DNA from: an uncultured Prevotellaceae bacterium
Lineage (GTDB): Bacteria > Bacteroidota > Bacteroidia > Bacteroidales > Bacteroidaceae
DNA: 64,000 bases
Assembly (NCBI GenBank): GCA_900319385.1
Contig: ONOG01000001.1
Location: 124,001-188,000, forward strand
Reading direction: 5' to 3'
Positions 25,407 to 35,674 of the stretch are shown here, one piece after another (the stretch's first letter is position 1; each line of letters opens with the position of its first letter). A model generated the notes under the pieces. That model was not told the DNA's origin. It made no database searches and saw nothing but the letters and a program-made list of their open reading frames with translations. The translations under genes and the position numbers were made by a program.

Positions 25407-27472
25407 ACATGGAACACACACAGATAGACACACAGAACCAGCAGCAAGTGCTCGCATACGAGCTCATTGCCAACACTAACAGCAGCTTTTTCCTCACAGG
25501 TCGTGCAGGAACCGGTAAGACAACCTTCCTCCGCAACGTGCAGAAGATGGTAGACAAGCAGTTCATCACACTGGCACCAACCGGTGTGGCTGCAATCCTG
25601 GCAGGTGGTGACACTATACATTCCTTCTTCGGTCTTCCGATGGAGGTGTGCACGCCAGGAACATGTGGAAAACTGAACGAGGCACGTATACTTACCCTTC
25701 TCCATGCAGATACCATCATCATCGATGAAGTGTCAATGGTAAGATGTGACATCGTGGACGCCATCGACTACACTCTCCGCAGAACGCTTCGTACAACTCA
25801 GCCCTTTGGAGGGAAGCAAATCATCTTCGTGGGTGATATGTTCCAATTGCCACCAGTTGTGAGACAGGGCGCTGAGCGTGAACTTCTCCACGACATCTAC
25901 CAGACAGATGATTTCTTCTTCTACAAAGCAGATGCGATCAAACGCATGCGCCTTGTGAAGATCGAATTCCAAAAGGTATATCGTCAGGACGATGACCAGC
26001 AGTTCCTTCACATCTTGGAGAACGTTCGCATGAACAAGGTAACCCCCGAGAACATCATGCACCTCAATCAACGTGTTCAGCAACCAACACCAGATGATGG
26101 CATGGTTATCACGTTGGCATCGCTCAACAAGACCGCTGACGGCATCAACCAACAGCGTTTGGCTGAGATTGATGCAGAGGAGTTTACATACGAGGGAACC
26201 ATCGCAGGAAAGTTCGATGACAAGAAACTACCAGTGGAGCTAAACCTCCGACTGAAAGTCGGTGCCCAAGTGATGTTCACTCGCAACGACCAACAGAAGC
26301 GTTGGGCGAACGGCACTCTGGCGAAGGTGGTCAAACTCACTAAAGACGAAATCCACGTAGAACTGAACAATGGCGATCAGTACGTGGTTCCATGTACTTC
26401 ATGGGACTCGGTTAGCTATGAGTACGACCGTGAAGCACGCAAGTTGAAGAAAGAGGTGACAGGAACCTTCACCCAGTACCCTTTGAAACTAGCGTGGGCT
26501 ATCACCATTCACAAGAGTCAAGGAATGACATTTGACAAGATGTCGCTTGACCTCAGCCGAGGTCTCTTTGCTGCTGGTCAGCTCTACGTTGCACTCAGCC
26601 GTGTGCGGTCGTTGGATGGACTGTTCCTCTCAAAGGATGTTATCCCACAGTATGCTCACACAAGTCGTGAGATCATCGCTTACGCCAGTGGCTACAACGA
26701 CGAACAGGTCATCAACAACGAGATAGAAAGTGGCAAGGCTGTCTATGGTGCGCTGCAGAAGAACGACTACGACGAAGCTGCCAAGCAATACCTCTTGTTA
26801 GTGTACAAGAAAGCACAAGCCGGCGACATCAAAGAGGCAATGCAACAGGCAAAGCGATTCCTTGACACTCTCATCTGTGACGATGACCTCATGGGGTGTA
26901 TTGAGAACGTTCCTGAAGAGCTGCTAACATCAGGCCATTGGGCTTCACAGTTCCTTGCCGCCTTGCTAAGCCTCTATTCTGGCCAGTACGAGCAGGCATT
27001 GGAATTTGCGGATGCTGTACTCGAAAACCACCAGTGCCAGGAGGTCCTCTATGTGAAGTCCCGTGCTTTAGCCATGCTTGAGCGTTACACTGATGCAGAC
27101 GCAGTGAACGTTCAGATGGGTGACGTGTTTGACATGGCAACGCCAGATGCCAAGGTGCTCTACATGATTGCCATGCTCAACGAAATGCACATCGGAGACC
27201 CCGGACTTGATCTGATGCGCAAGCTCGTGGAAGCAAAGCCAAAGTATGACAAAGGCATCCATGCGTTGCGTTTGCTGATGAAGCGTCATAATATCATGCT
27301 TGACTCTCCAAAAGAAAGCGAGCTGATAGAAGCCTTCAACTCAGACCTGTCAGACGAAGACTTTGATGCCCAGTTGAAGGAGTGCCGTTCCAAGGCTCCG
27401 AAGTCTGTCAGTTACTTGATTCAGCGAATCAAGAAGCAAGAGTTCAACGAAGAGTTACCCCTTGAGCAATAA
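25403..27472 (+). CDS. Pif1-like superfamily 1B DNA helicase with TPR-like tail
   Basis: 689 aa from the ATG that overlaps the upstream stop. Helicase motifs are complete: Walker A G-R-A-G-T-G-K-T (33-40), motif Ia TLAPTGVAAILAGGDTIHSF, motif II I-I-I-D-E-V-S-M, motif III IIFVGDMFQLPPV, and motifs V/VI AWAITIHKSQGMTFDKMSLD with LYVALSRVRSLDGL. This is the Pif1/RecD2 arrangement with 5'-3' unwinding expected. From about residue 425 to the end is a helical, TPR-like region absent from short Pif1 proteins. It is the last gene of the three-gene module. Earlier ATGs such as 25331 lie inside paralog B in another frame. Confidence 0.9.
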   Translation: MNMEHTQIDTQNQQQVLAYELIANTNSSFFLTGRAGTGKTTFLRNVQKMVDKQFITLAPTGVAAILAGGDTIHSFFGLPMEVCTPGTCGKLNEARILTLLHADTIIIDEVSMVRCDIVDAIDYTLRRTLRTTQPFGGKQIIFVGDMFQLPPVVRQGAERELLHDIYQTDDFFFYKADAIKRMRLVKIEFQKVYRQDDDQQFLHILENVRMNKVTPENIMHLNQRVQQPTPDDGMVITLASLNKTADGINQQRLAEIDAEEFTYEGTIAGKFDDKKLPVELNLRLKVGAQVMFTRNDQQKRWANGTLAKVVKLTKDEIHVELNNGDQYVVPCTSWDSVSYEYDREARKLKKEVTGTFTQYPLKLAWAITIHKSQGMTFDKMSLDLSRGLFAAGQLYVALSRVRSLDGLFLSKDVIPQYAHTSREIIAYASGYNDEQVINNEIESGKAVYGALQKNDYDEAAKQYLLLVYKKAQAGDIKEAMQQAKRFLDTLICDDDLMGCIENVPEELLTSGHWASQFLAALLSLYSGQYEQALEFADAVLENHQCQEVLYVKSRALAMLERYTDADAVNVQMGDVFDMATPDAKVLYMIAMLNEMHIGDPGLDLMRKLVEAKPKYDKGIHALRLLMKRHNIMLDSPKESELIEAFNSDLSDEDFDAQLKECRSKAPKSVSYLIQRIKKQEFNEELPLEQ

Positions 27473-27486
27473 GGGGCTCTCTTCGT
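27451..27486 (+). terminator. Terminator overlapping the helicase stop
   Basis: AGAG-TTA-CCCCTT pairs with AAGGGG-CTCT around a GAGCAAT loop, followed by CTTCGTTTG. The stop codon lies in the loop/stem junction. Confidence 0.5.
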
Positions 27487-27568
27487 TTGACTCCAATTAT
27501 TGGAGAGTTGATAGAACCAAGAATTCACAACCCCAAAGTAGCAAAAAAACAAAATTGTTGAAAGAATT

Positions 27569-27808
27569 CTATCTCTTTCGCTTTACGCCATTACTACCTA
27601 CCATCTTTGATGCTTGCAGCAGACATCTTCTGCGGTAGGCATCCTCCTCTTCATCAGGGTTGCGCCCATCCCATCGCAAATCTGAATTCGATCCTCCGCC
27701 ACCTCCAGAAGACGGGATTGGCCTGCCTCCGATAAGAGCATCGGCAATAGTAAGCACCAAAAACTCGACGTGTGTGTGGAACGTACTCGGCTGATGTTTG
27801 GAATGCAC
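27569..27808 (-). pseudogene. C-terminal fragment, possibly of a mobilization protein
   Basis: The frame reads VEFLVLTIADALIGGRPIPS, five glycines, then SNSDLRWDGRNPDEEEDAYR and a basic end (GSNGVKRKR). A Gly-rich linker followed by an acidic W-rich stretch and a K/R tail recalls the C-termini of Bacteroidales relaxase/mobilization proteins. That is from memory of the pattern and is weak. No start or upstream domain is present; the sequence before it runs into the 87-bp repeat. If right, it is debris of a mobile element at the right edge of the island. Confidence 0.3.
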
Positions 27809-27830
27809 TCACCCGATGCGCGCACAAAAG

Positions 27831-27917
27831 TCAAAATATCAGTGATATTTTTACAAATTTCACTGATATTTTTGAAAATTCCATTGGTATTTCTGCAAAT
27901 ATCAATGGAATTTTGAG
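27831..27917. repeat. AT-rich 86-87 bp element, copy A
   Basis: Begins TCAAAATATCAGTGATATTT and ends GGAATTTTGAG. The word GATATTT or a close variant recurs every 21 bp (four times). Copies B and C are at 35589 and 57356. Confidence 0.85.
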
Positions 27918-28090
27918 TTTTTTCGGCGCAAGGGCCGGCTTTGGAGGGTGCAATGGCTGGCTTTGCACTGCGCAGTCGCTGGCTTTGCACTGCGCAGTCG
28001 CTGGCTTTGGAGGGCGCAAGGGCCGGCTTTGCACTGCGGAATCGCTGCCTTTGAAGGGCGCAGTCGCTGGCGTTGTGCGGCGTTGTGCTG
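27918..28090. repeat. GC-rich tandem array, 22-bp period
   Basis: About seven units of the type CTTTGCACTGCGCAGTCGCT-GG, alternating with CTTTGGAGGGCGCAAGGGCC-GG. Two neighbouring units are identical. The array directly abuts the AT-rich element and runs to 11 bases short of the mutS stop. Confidence 0.85.
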
Positions 28091-28101
28091 TAAGGGGGTG
28101 T

Positions 28102-30723
28102 TTACTTTCCGCTCACGATGCGCTTGATGTCGTTGAGTTTGTTGAGGGCTTCGAGGGGGGTGAGGTTGTTGACGTCGAGGCCGAGGATTTCGTCGCGGAT
28201 CTGGCAGAGCACGGGGTCGTCGAGCTGGAAGAAGGAGAGCTGGGTGGCGTCGGGCGCTGTGAGGAGGTCGGTGTGGGGACGGCTGATGCCGTCGCCGCTG
28301 TTGTTGCGCTCGAGGTCGGCGAGCACTTGTTCGGCGCGGCGCACCACGGCGGGGGTCATGCCCGCCAGTCGGGCTACGTGGATGCCGAAGCTGTGCTCCG
28401 ATCCGCCGCGTTCGAGGCGTCGGAGGAAGATGACTTTTCCATCGACTTCGCGCACGCTGACGTTGTAGTTTTTGACGCGTTGGAACATGCGTTCCATCTC
28501 GTTCAGTTCGTGGTAGTGGGTGGCAAAGAGTGTGCGGGCGTGGGCTTTCGGGTTTTCGTGTATGTATTCGACGATGGCCCAGGCGATGCTGATGCCGTCG
28601 TAGGTGCTGGTGCCGCGTCCGAGTTCGTCGAACAGCACGAGTGAGCGCTGCGTGAGGTTGTTGAGGATGTTGGAGGCTTCGCTCATTTCGACCATGAAGG
28701 TGGATTCGCCCATCGAGATGTTGTCGCTGGCGCCGACGCGGGTGAAGATTTTGTCGCACACGCCGATGCGTGCGCTTTCGGCGGGGACGAAGGATCCGAT
28801 TTGTGCCAGCAGGGTGATGAGTGCCGTCTGTCGGAGGAGGGCTGATTTACCGGCCATGTTGGGTCCTGTGAGGATGATCACTTGCTGGTGGTCGCAGTCG
28901 AGCTGGACGTCGTTGGGGACGTACTGTTCGCCTACGGGCATGTTGCGCTCGATGACGGGGTGGCGGCCTTGCCGGATGTCGATGGTGAGGGAGTCGTCGA
29001 TTTGTGGACGGACGTAGCGGTATTGGCGTGCTGCCTGTGCGAAGGAGAGGAGGCAGTCGATGCGTGCGACGAGGGCGGCGTCTTGCTGGATGGCGGCGAT
29101 GTAGTCGGCGGCTGCCAGTACGAGGTCGTTGAAGAGCTGTGTCTCGAGCACGAGGATGCGTTCTTCGGCTCCGAGGATCTTTTCTTCGTATTCCTTGAGT
29201 TCGGGTGTGATGTATCGCTCTGCCTGTACGAGGGTCTGCTTGCGGATCCATTCGGCCGGCACGCGGTCCTTGAAGGTGTTGCGCACTTCCATGTAGTAGC
29301 CGAACACGTTGTTGAATCCGATTTTCAGGCTGGTGATGCCGGTGGCTTCGATCTCGCGTTGCTGAATCTGTAGTAGGTAGTCCTTGCCCGAATAGGCGAT
29401 TTTTCGCAGTTCGTCGAGTTCGGTGCTGACGCCTTCGGCGATGACATTGCCTTTGCCGGCTGCGAGGGGTGGGTCGGGACGGAGTTCGCGCTGGATGCGC
29501 TGGCGGAGGGTGTCGCAGGGGTCGAGCTGCTGTCCGATGAGGCGTATGCTGTCGTTTCCGCTCTCGAGACACATGCGTCGGATGGGGTCGATGGCGTCGA
29601 AGGCGATGCGCAGCTGCTGCATGTCGCGGGGCGAGACGCGCTGTGTGGCGATCTTCGAGGCGATGCGTTCGATGTCGCCGATGCGCCCGAGGAGTTGTTC
29701 GATGGTGTCGCGGAAGTCGGGTTCGCGGAAGAAGTGCTCGACGACGTCCTGCCGTGCCTGGATTTGCTTGACGTCTTTCAGGGGGAAGAGCAGCCAGCGG
29801 TGGAGCAGTCGTGCTCCCATCGGCGAGACGGTCTTGTCGATCACTTGGAGGAGCGATGTGCCGTCGGTGTTCATCGGTTCCACGAGTTCGAGGGAACGGA
29901 TGGTGAATCGGTCGAGGCGCACGTAGCGGGTCTCTTCGATGCGCTGGATGGTTCGGATGTGTCGGATCTGCGTGTGTTGTGTCTGTTCGAGGTAGAAGAG
30001 GATGGCGCCAGCCGCCACGATGCCGTCGCGCAGGTGGTCGATGCCGAAGCCTTTGAGGTTCTTCACTGCGAAGTGCTGGGTGAGTTTCTGGTAGGCTGTA
30101 TCGAAGACAAAGACCCAGTCGTCCAGCTCGAAGGTGTAGAATCGTCCGCCGAAGTTGCCTTCGAACATTGGCTTTCGTCCCCGTTCGAAGAGCACTTCCT
30201 TGGGTGCGAAGTTGGTGAGCAGTTTTTCGACGTAGTCCGTCGTGCCCTCGGCCACGAGGTACTCGCCCGTCGAGATGTCGAGCAACGAGAGTCCGCAAGC
30301 CTGCTTACCGAAGTGGACGGCGGCGAGGAAGTTGTTTTCTTTGTTCTGCAACACCGTGTCGCTCATCGCCACACCAGGGGTGACGAGTTCGGTGATGCCG
30401 CGCTTGACAAGCTTTTTTGCCAGTTTCGGGTCTTCGAGCTGGTCGCAGATGGCCACCCGTTTGCCGGCTCTGATGAGCTTGGGCAGGTAGGTGTCGAGGG
30501 CGTGATGCGGAAATCCGGCCATGGCAATGCCGCTGGCTGCTGTGCCCGCCACGCTCGACCGCTTGGTGAGTGTGATGCCGAGGATGTCGGCAGCCACCGC
30601 CGCGTCGTCGCCGTATGTCTCGTAGAAGTCGCCGCAACGGAACAGCAACACGGCGTCAGGGTGCTTCGCCTTGAAGTCGTAGAACTGTTTCATCATTGGG
30701 GTCATCTCTTCTTTCTTCGCCAT
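28102..30723 (-). CDS. mutS: DNA mismatch repair protein MutS
   Basis: Binds mismatches and small loops in DNA and signals repair through ATP. The 873-aa length is normal. Visible features: the mismatch-wedge motif F-Y-E-T-Y-G-D-D near residue 32, the clamp region, Walker [10 protein letters not shown], and the ABC-type [20 protein letters not shown] with the following T-H-Y-H-E-L. The gene is complete from ATG at 30723. It lies 125 bases downstream of the barrel gene; no strong promoter is seen in the gap, which holds GTTTTTGGGTT-type repeats. Confidence 0.97.
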   Translation of the reverse strand: MAKKEEMTPMMKQFYDFKAKHPDAVLLFRCGDFYETYGDDAAVAADILGITLTKRSSVAGTAASGIAMAGFPHHALDTYLPKLIRAGKRVAICDQLEDPKLAKKLVKRGITELVTPGVAMSDTVLQNKENNFLAAVHFGKQACGLSLLDISTGEYLVAEGTTDYVEKLLTNFAPKEVLFERGRKPMFEGNFGGRFYTFELDDWVFVFDTAYQKLTQHFAVKNLKGFGIDHLRDGIVAAGAILFYLEQTQHTQIRHIRTIQRIEETRYVRLDRFTIRSLELVEPMNTDGTSLLQVIDKTVSPMGARLLHRWLLFPLKDVKQIQARQDVVEHFFREPDFRDTIEQLLGRIGDIERIASKIATQRVSPRDMQQLRIAFDAIDPIRRMCLESGNDSIRLIGQQLDPCDTLRQRIQRELRPDPPLAAGKGNVIAEGVSTELDELRKIAYSGKDYLLQIQQREIEATGITSLKIGFNNVFGYYMEVRNTFKDRVPAEWIRKQTLVQAERYITPELKEYEEKILGAEERILVLETQLFNDLVLAAADYIAAIQQDAALVARIDCLLSFAQAARQYRYVRPQIDDSLTIDIRQGRHPVIERNMPVGEQYVPNDVQLDCDHQQVIILTGPNMAGKSALLRQTALITLLAQIGSFVPAESARIGVCDKIFTRVGASDNISMGESTFMVEMSEASNILNNLTQRSLVLFDELGRGTSTYDGISIAWAIVEYIHENPKAHARTLFATHYHELNEMERMFQRVKNYNVSVREVDGKVIFLRRLERGGSEHSFGIHVARLAGMTPAVVRRAEQVLADLERNNSGDGISRPHTDLLTAPDATQLSFFQLDDPVLCQIRDEILGLDVNNLTPLEALNKLNDIKRIVSGK

Positions 30724-30848
30724 AGTTCAATCCTCAGATTCGGAGTGTGAGTTTTTGGGTTCTTAAGTTTTTGGGTTTTTAGGTTTCCGAGTTGGGGCGC
30801 GGTCGCCTCGCTCGTATCATTTTTGGACGGGAGCGTCTGCGTTCTCGG

Positions 30849-32498
30849 TTAGAACGTCAGCGACAGCCCGGCCATGAAGTTGGCGCCAGGGGTGCGCACG
30901 GCGGGATACAGGTCGTAGTGGCGGCCGAGCAGGTTGTCGGCACGCACGTAGGCGCTGAGCAGCCGACCTTGGTTTTCGAGCATTTCGATGGGCAGTCGGT
31001 AGGAGGCCGACGCCCCGAGGCGGTGCATGGTCGGCCGGCGGTAAGTGAGCCCGCTGCGTGTGGAGAAAGTCTGCATGGCATAGTCGATGCCGAGGCTCAG
31101 CCGGTTGACGGGGCGGTAAGTGATGTCGGTCTGGAGGTCGATGACGGGTCGCCAGGCCGTGGCTTCGGCGTGGTCATCGTCGTCGGCGCCGTAGCTGCTG
31201 TGCCAAGCGTTGAACTCTCCGCTGAGCTTCCAGGCGAACGTGTCGCGCAGTCGGTAATCGACATCCAGGTGTCCGTACCAGCGCCAGCCGTCGGCCTGCA
31301 CGAGTTGGGTGGCGGTCAGGAGTTCGGCACGTCCCTTCGACTTGTCGTAGCCGCCGTAGAGCCGTGCGAACAGCCCCTCGGAGAGATTCCATTCCACGCC
31401 CGCTTTGGCGCGCAGGAGGTCGAACTGATGAACCAGCTGCGGCGTGCCGTTTTTCCCGACAAATGCGGGGTCAAACAGCCAGTAGGGTGTGAGTTGGGCA
31501 AAGCGTCTGTAGTCATTGGCCACGATGCCGCCGCCGGCTCCGGCAAAGAGGGTGACGGCGTCGGTGGCATGGTAGCGCAGGCTGACGTCGGGTGCGACGC
31601 GGAACTTTCGCTCGACGCCGCTCGTGAAGTCGAGTCGTGCACCGGCCGTCAGCAGCAGGTCGTCGGCGGTGTAGGCATAGTAGGGCCGGAGGCTGAAGGC
31701 GTTGTTGGCGTCGAACGACGCGAAGGAGTAGGCGTAGAAATCGGCTGTGAGGTCCAGTCCGATGCGCTGTTCGTCGGTCAGTGCATAGGCCGCGTTGAGG
31801 CGTGCGTCGAAATGCGACTCCTGGTTTTTCTTGCCGCTGATGAGCGGGTTGGTGTGGTATTTCTGGCCGAAAAACTCGTAGCCAAGGCCGCCGCCCAGGC
31901 TGAAGTCGTCGAAGCGGTAGGGCGTGAGCTGGGCCTGCACGCCGAGCAGGGTGTTGTGCTGCCCGTCCATCACCTGACTTTCGCCCTCGGCACCGACCAC
32001 CAGCGACGTGAGCGGGGCGAAGCGGTGTTCATAGCGCACGGCGCCACGGGTGGAATAGAAGCGCGTATCGACCTTTTCGTCTGTGTCCCATGCGTCCTGC
32101 ACCCGTGCGCTGTAGCCTCGCAGCGAGAGCGAAAAGTCGAGCAGGTCGGCGTCGGTCAGTCGCAGGCCGTAGGTGCCGCGCAGGTCGAGCTGGCCCGCCG
32201 AACCGCCGCCCAGGGTGAGGAAGCCGCGGCGTTCACCCGTGTCGGCAGCGTCGCTCTGGGCCGCTGTCATGGGCTGGAAACTGTACTGGCGGGTGGGCTG
32301 CAGGGTGGTGTCGTACTGGACCGAGCGATGTTTCAGGACGGGCGAAGGCACGGGTGGCAGCAGTTGAATCTTATCCACATCGCGCAGCGTCGGGGCATAG
32401 GTGTTCTCCACCTCCACCACGTTGTTCATTTGGGCAAAGGCAGAATAAGTACAAAGCACAAAGTACAAAGTACCACAGAGCAGTCGGTTGATATTCAT
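30849..32498 (-). CDS. Outer-membrane beta-barrel protein, TonB-receptor-like
   Basis: About 549 aa from the ATG at 32498 (MNINRLLCGTLYFVLCTYSA, a signal peptide ending FAQ). An earlier ATG at 32528 would only prepend residues to the signal. The body is a long series of alternating aromatic beta strands (for example ARLDFTSGVERKFRVAPDVS and ATQLVQADGWRWYGHLDVDY), ending in G-L-S-L-T-F with a terminal Phe, the outer-membrane insertion signal. There is no TonB box or plug that I can identify, so it may be a porin-like or assembly-partner barrel. It is encoded just downstream of the TPR protein, suggesting they act together. Confidence 0.75.
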   Translation of the reverse strand: MNINRLLCGTLYFVLCTYSAFAQMNNVVEVENTYAPTLRDVDKIQLLPPVPSPVLKHRSVQYDTTLQPTRQYSFQPMTAAQSDAADTGERRGFLTLGGGSAGQLDLRGTYGLRLTDADLLDFSLSLRGYSARVQDAWDTDEKVDTRFYSTRGAVRYEHRFAPLTSLVVGAEGESQVMDGQHNTLLGVQAQLTPYRFDDFSLGGGLGYEFFGQKYHTNPLISGKKNQESHFDARLNAAYALTDEQRIGLDLTADFYAYSFASFDANNAFSLRPYYAYTADDLLLTAGARLDFTSGVERKFRVAPDVSLRYHATDAVTLFAGAGGGIVANDYRRFAQLTPYWLFDPAFVGKNGTPQLVHQFDLLRAKAGVEWNLSEGLFARLYGGYDKSKGRAELLTATQLVQADGWRWYGHLDVDYRLRDTFAWKLSGEFNAWHSSYGADDDDHAEATAWRPVIDLQTDITYRPVNRLSLGIDYAMQTFSTRSGLTYRRPTMHRLGASASYRLPIEMLENQGRLLSAYVRADNLLGRHYDLYPAVRTPGANFMAGLSLTF

Positions 32499-32519
32499 GG
32501 TGGGGCGAATCATTTTTTT

Positions 32520-32590
32520 ACTGTTCACTGTTCACTTATCACTGTTCACTTTTTTTATTTTTCACTCTTCACTTTTCACTTTTCACTCTT
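32520..32590. repeat. TTCACTTTTCACTC-type simple repeat
   Basis: Pyrimidine-rich words such as TTCACTTTTCACT recur between the two genes and into the end of the TPR gene. A similar tract lies at 54877-54935. Confidence 0.7.
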
Positions 32591-35290
32591 CAGACGTTCC
32601 TCGATCATACGGTTGATTTCCTCGCTTTCTGTGTAGTTGCTACGCAGCGAGAGCAGGTATTGTCGGGCCTCGACGGTGCGGCCGGTCTTGGCATAGACGT
32701 CGGAGAGGAGCACGAAGGCGCGGGCCAGCCAGTAGCTGTGGGTGGTGCCTGAGTCGATGAAGGGGGTCAACACCTGCTCGGCCGACTGGTATTGCTGGGT
32801 GTCGTAGGCATACTGTGCGAGCATCACGACGGCCTGTGCACCATACACCGTGCGCTGGTCGCTGCTCAGCACTTGCAGGTCGGCCACGCCGTGCTGTGTG
32901 TCGCCCATCGCCATCAGCGCCTGTGCACGTGCCAGACGTGCCTCGCTTGCCACTTCGCCCGATGCGTGCGAGTGGTCGAGCAGGCGCGTTGCGGTCTGCG
33001 CCGTGAGGTTGTGGTCCTTCATGGCCTGGGCAGCGCGCAGCAGTCCGAGCTGTGCCGCGCGGCGCGTCTCGCTGCTCTGCGTCTGTGCCTCGAGTTGGCT
33101 GTAGTAGGCAGCCGCCTGCTGATGGTTGCCTGCCGATGTGGCGCGCAGGGCGGCATTGGCCGTCATCTCGTCGATTTCGCGGGGCGAAAGGGCCTGTCCG
33201 GCCTGGGCGGCAAGGGCTGCAAATTCGTTCACACGACCCTGCGCGGTGTAGATGTCTTTCAGGTTGGCGAGTGCGGTCTGTGCTTCAGCCGTGTTGGGAT
33301 GGTTCTGGATCACACTGCGGTAGGTGGCGATGGCTTCGTCGGTGTGTCCGGCGTCGTGTTGCAGCAGCGCCTGTTCGTTGGCTGCACGGCGGGCCAGTAC
33401 GCTCTGGGGGAACTGCTGGCGCAGGGCGGCGAAGGTTTCGAGGGCACGGGCTTTCTGTCCGGTCTGCACGTAGGCGCGTCCTTTTTCAAACATCGCATCG
33501 GCCGAGAGCGACGACGTCGTGCCGTACTGCGCGTCGAAGTCGGTGAGCAGTTCAGCTTTCTTCTGATAGTTTCCTTTCAGGCCCTGGATGAAAGCCTGCT
33601 GCAGCAGGGCGTAGTCGGCACTCCGACGGTCGGTGTCGAGGGCGTGCTGATAGCTGTTGTAGGCGGCGTCGTACATACGGGCCACGTACTGACAGTCGCC
33701 CATGCGGCTGTAGGCATCGGCCCTGAGCGAAGGCTCAGCCGTGCTGCCCGCCACGCTGACGAATTGGGGCAGGGCGTCGGCATACTTCTTCTGCTTCAGC
33801 AGCGCATAGCCCAGCGCATAGGTGGCTGGCGTGCGGTACTGCATGCTCTGCACACCCTTGCGCAGGTCGCTCTCAGCCTGCCGATAGTTGCCCAGCCGGT
33901 ATTCAGCCTCGCCCTTCCAGTAGTGAGCCTCGGGCGTGGACCTGAGTGCGATGCTCTGGCTGAGGTGCTGGATGGCCGTGTGATTGTGCCCGTCGGCATA
34001 TTCCTGCGCCCCGAGATTGTAGAGCACCTGCTGCTTGACGTCGAGCATCTGCGACGTGGGGCGCTGTATCTTGTTGATCGAGGCGAGGGCTGCCTCGTAG
34101 TTCTTCGTGGTCAGATACACCTCTGCCAGGTGAGCCGTCACCTGCGGAGCGTACTTCGACTGTGGGAAAGTGTTCAGAAAACGCTCGAACACTGTGACGC
34201 TCTCGCCGAAACCCATCGACGCACCTTCGTGCAGGGTGAGGGCGTAGTTGTAGAGGGCTTCCTCCTGCACGGCGCGGTCGTGCTCCGTCTCCGACGCCTG
34301 TTGGAAGGCAATGTGTGCCTGCTGTTTCTGTCCGAGGGCCACATAGGCAATACCGGCGTGCAGCCAAGCGTTCTGTGCCATGGCATCGCGGGCGGTCGAG
34401 GCACTGCGGCTCAGGTGCAGGGCGGCCTGCCCGTAGTCCTCGGTCTGCATCTGACTCATACCCAGCTTGTAGAGAGCCTGCCGCGTGGGCTGGTCGGCGC
34501 TGCGCACATAGTCCGAAAGCAGTCGGATGGCCTCGTCGTAGTGGCCCACGCCGTAGAGCGCCTCACCCTCGACACGATTCGCCTCGGATGCGAATAGCGT
34601 GCTGCCCGTCGCCCGTCGCCATTGCTGGAGCGTGCGGATGGCGTCGGCGCATTGTCCCGTCTGCACCTGGCAGTCGGCCAGATAGACAGGCGCCGTGCGG
34701 CGGTAGTCGTAGCTCGACGCCGCGGCGGTGAAGTAGGGCAACGCCTCTGCAAAGCGTCCCTGTGCGTAGTTGACATAGCCCAGATAATACTGCACATCCA
34801 TGCCGTGCGTCGCCTCGTGCTCGATGCTACGCAGAATCTGTTCCGCACGGACGAGCTGCCCCGTGTGGATGCTGGCGATGCCCTCGTAGAGCCGAGCCTC
34901 GCAATGTTCGTCGGTCGGCAGGTTGGTGAGCGACGTCTGGCTGTAGAGGGCCAGAGCCTGCCGCTCCTGACCCTCGCGCACCAGCAGGTTGGCCTGCATC
35001 AGGGCCAGCCGCTGCGCGAGCGGGTGGACCGGATGCTCAGCGAGCCACAGCCCGATGCGCTCGGCCGTTCCAGGCAGTCGGAGCCGGTAGTCGGCCACGA
35101 GCTGTTCGGCGGTGGGCAGTGCAGCGTGGGGCAGGTTGGCAGTGGCGGCGCCATACGTGTGGTGTTCGTCGAGCAGGCACACCGCCAGTTCGGTCGGCAG
35201 GTTTGCCGCATTGGGATGCAAGTTGTGCTGAGCCCCAGCTGCCACGGGGCAGAGGGCGAGCAGGAGGGGGAGAATCTTGTGTTTCATCAT
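32576..35290 (-). CDS. Large exported TPR protein
   Basis: 904 aa from the ATG at 35290, giving MMKHKILPLLLALCPVAAGA as a signal peptide. An ATG at 35383 lies upstream of the -7 box (35350) and is rejected. The mature protein is almost wholly tetratricopeptide repeats, e.g. YYLGYVNYAQGRFAEALPYF, HYWKGEAEYRLGNYRQAESD, MFEKGRAYVQTGQKARALET. It is probably periplasmic and acts as a scaffold. The barrel gene follows, and the pairing suggests a role in outer-membrane assembly or substrate handling. Its end is encoded within a TTCACTTTT-type repeat. Confidence 0.82.
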   Translation of the reverse strand: MMKHKILPLLLALCPVAAGAQHNLHPNAANLPTELAVCLLDEHHTYGAATANLPHAALPTAEQLVADYRLRLPGTAERIGLWLAEHPVHPLAQRLALMQANLLVREGQERQALALYSQTSLTNLPTDEHCEARLYEGIASIHTGQLVRAEQILRSIEHEATHGMDVQYYLGYVNYAQGRFAEALPYFTAAASSYDYRRTAPVYLADCQVQTGQCADAIRTLQQWRRATGSTLFASEANRVEGEALYGVGHYDEAIRLLSDYVRSADQPTRQALYKLGMSQMQTEDYGQAALHLSRSASTARDAMAQNAWLHAGIAYVALGQKQQAHIAFQQASETEHDRAVQEEALYNYALTLHEGASMGFGESVTVFERFLNTFPQSKYAPQVTAHLAEVYLTTKNYEAALASINKIQRPTSQMLDVKQQVLYNLGAQEYADGHNHTAIQHLSQSIALRSTPEAHYWKGEAEYRLGNYRQAESDLRKGVQSMQYRTPATYALGYALLKQKKYADALPQFVSVAGSTAEPSLRADAYSRMGDCQYVARMYDAAYNSYQHALDTDRRSADYALLQQAFIQGLKGNYQKKAELLTDFDAQYGTTSSLSADAMFEKGRAYVQTGQKARALETFAALRQQFPQSVLARRAANEQALLQHDAGHTDEAIATYRSVIQNHPNTAEAQTALANLKDIYTAQGRVNEFAALAAQAGQALSPREIDEMTANAALRATSAGNHQQAAAYYSQLEAQTQSSETRRAAQLGLLRAAQAMKDHNLTAQTATRLLDHSHASGEVASEARLARAQALMAMGDTQHGVADLQVLSSDQRTVYGAQAVVMLAQYAYDTQQYQSAEQVLTPFIDSGTTHSYWLARAFVLLSDVYAKTGRTVEARQYLLSLRSNYTESEEINRMIEERLKSEK

Positions 35291-35349
35291 TCGTTGGAAG
35301 TCCGCCAGACCATTCGCAGTCAGTCTGCCGGTCGTGTCGGGACGAAGGA

Positions 35350-35357
35350 CAAAGTTA
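35350..35357 (-). promoter_or_regulatory. -7 box of the TPR-barrel operon
   Basis: TAACTTTG on the minus strand, about 60 bases before the ATG at 35290. Confidence 0.6.
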
Positions 35358-35588
35358 AGGCTTAATCGGGACATTGCGACCATGCAGGGCCGAAAAAAAC
35401 ACGGCTCTTAAGTTTTTTTAACCTCAAAAGCCGTTGAACGTCGAGCGCCGTATGTTGAACGATGGAGGGAGTTTCTTTTTCAGACAACTTCGGTCTGGAA
35501 ACCCTCATGCCTCAGTCCAAACCCGTGGAAACCGCCCTCTCAACCCGCCTCATGTGCAGATAAAACCTGCCTCGTGCGCAGACTAAGC

Positions 35589-35674
35589 TCAAAATATCAC
35601 TGATATTTTTACAAATACCATTGATATTTTTGAAAATTCCATTGATATTTCTACAAATTTCAATGATATTTTGA
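35589..35674. repeat. AT-rich 86-bp element, copy B
   Basis: TCAAAATATCACTGATATTT to ATGATATTTTGA; GATATTT at element positions 14, 35, 56 and 77. The frame encodes a heptad pattern K-I-S-x-x-F-x on the minus strand. Confidence 0.88.
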
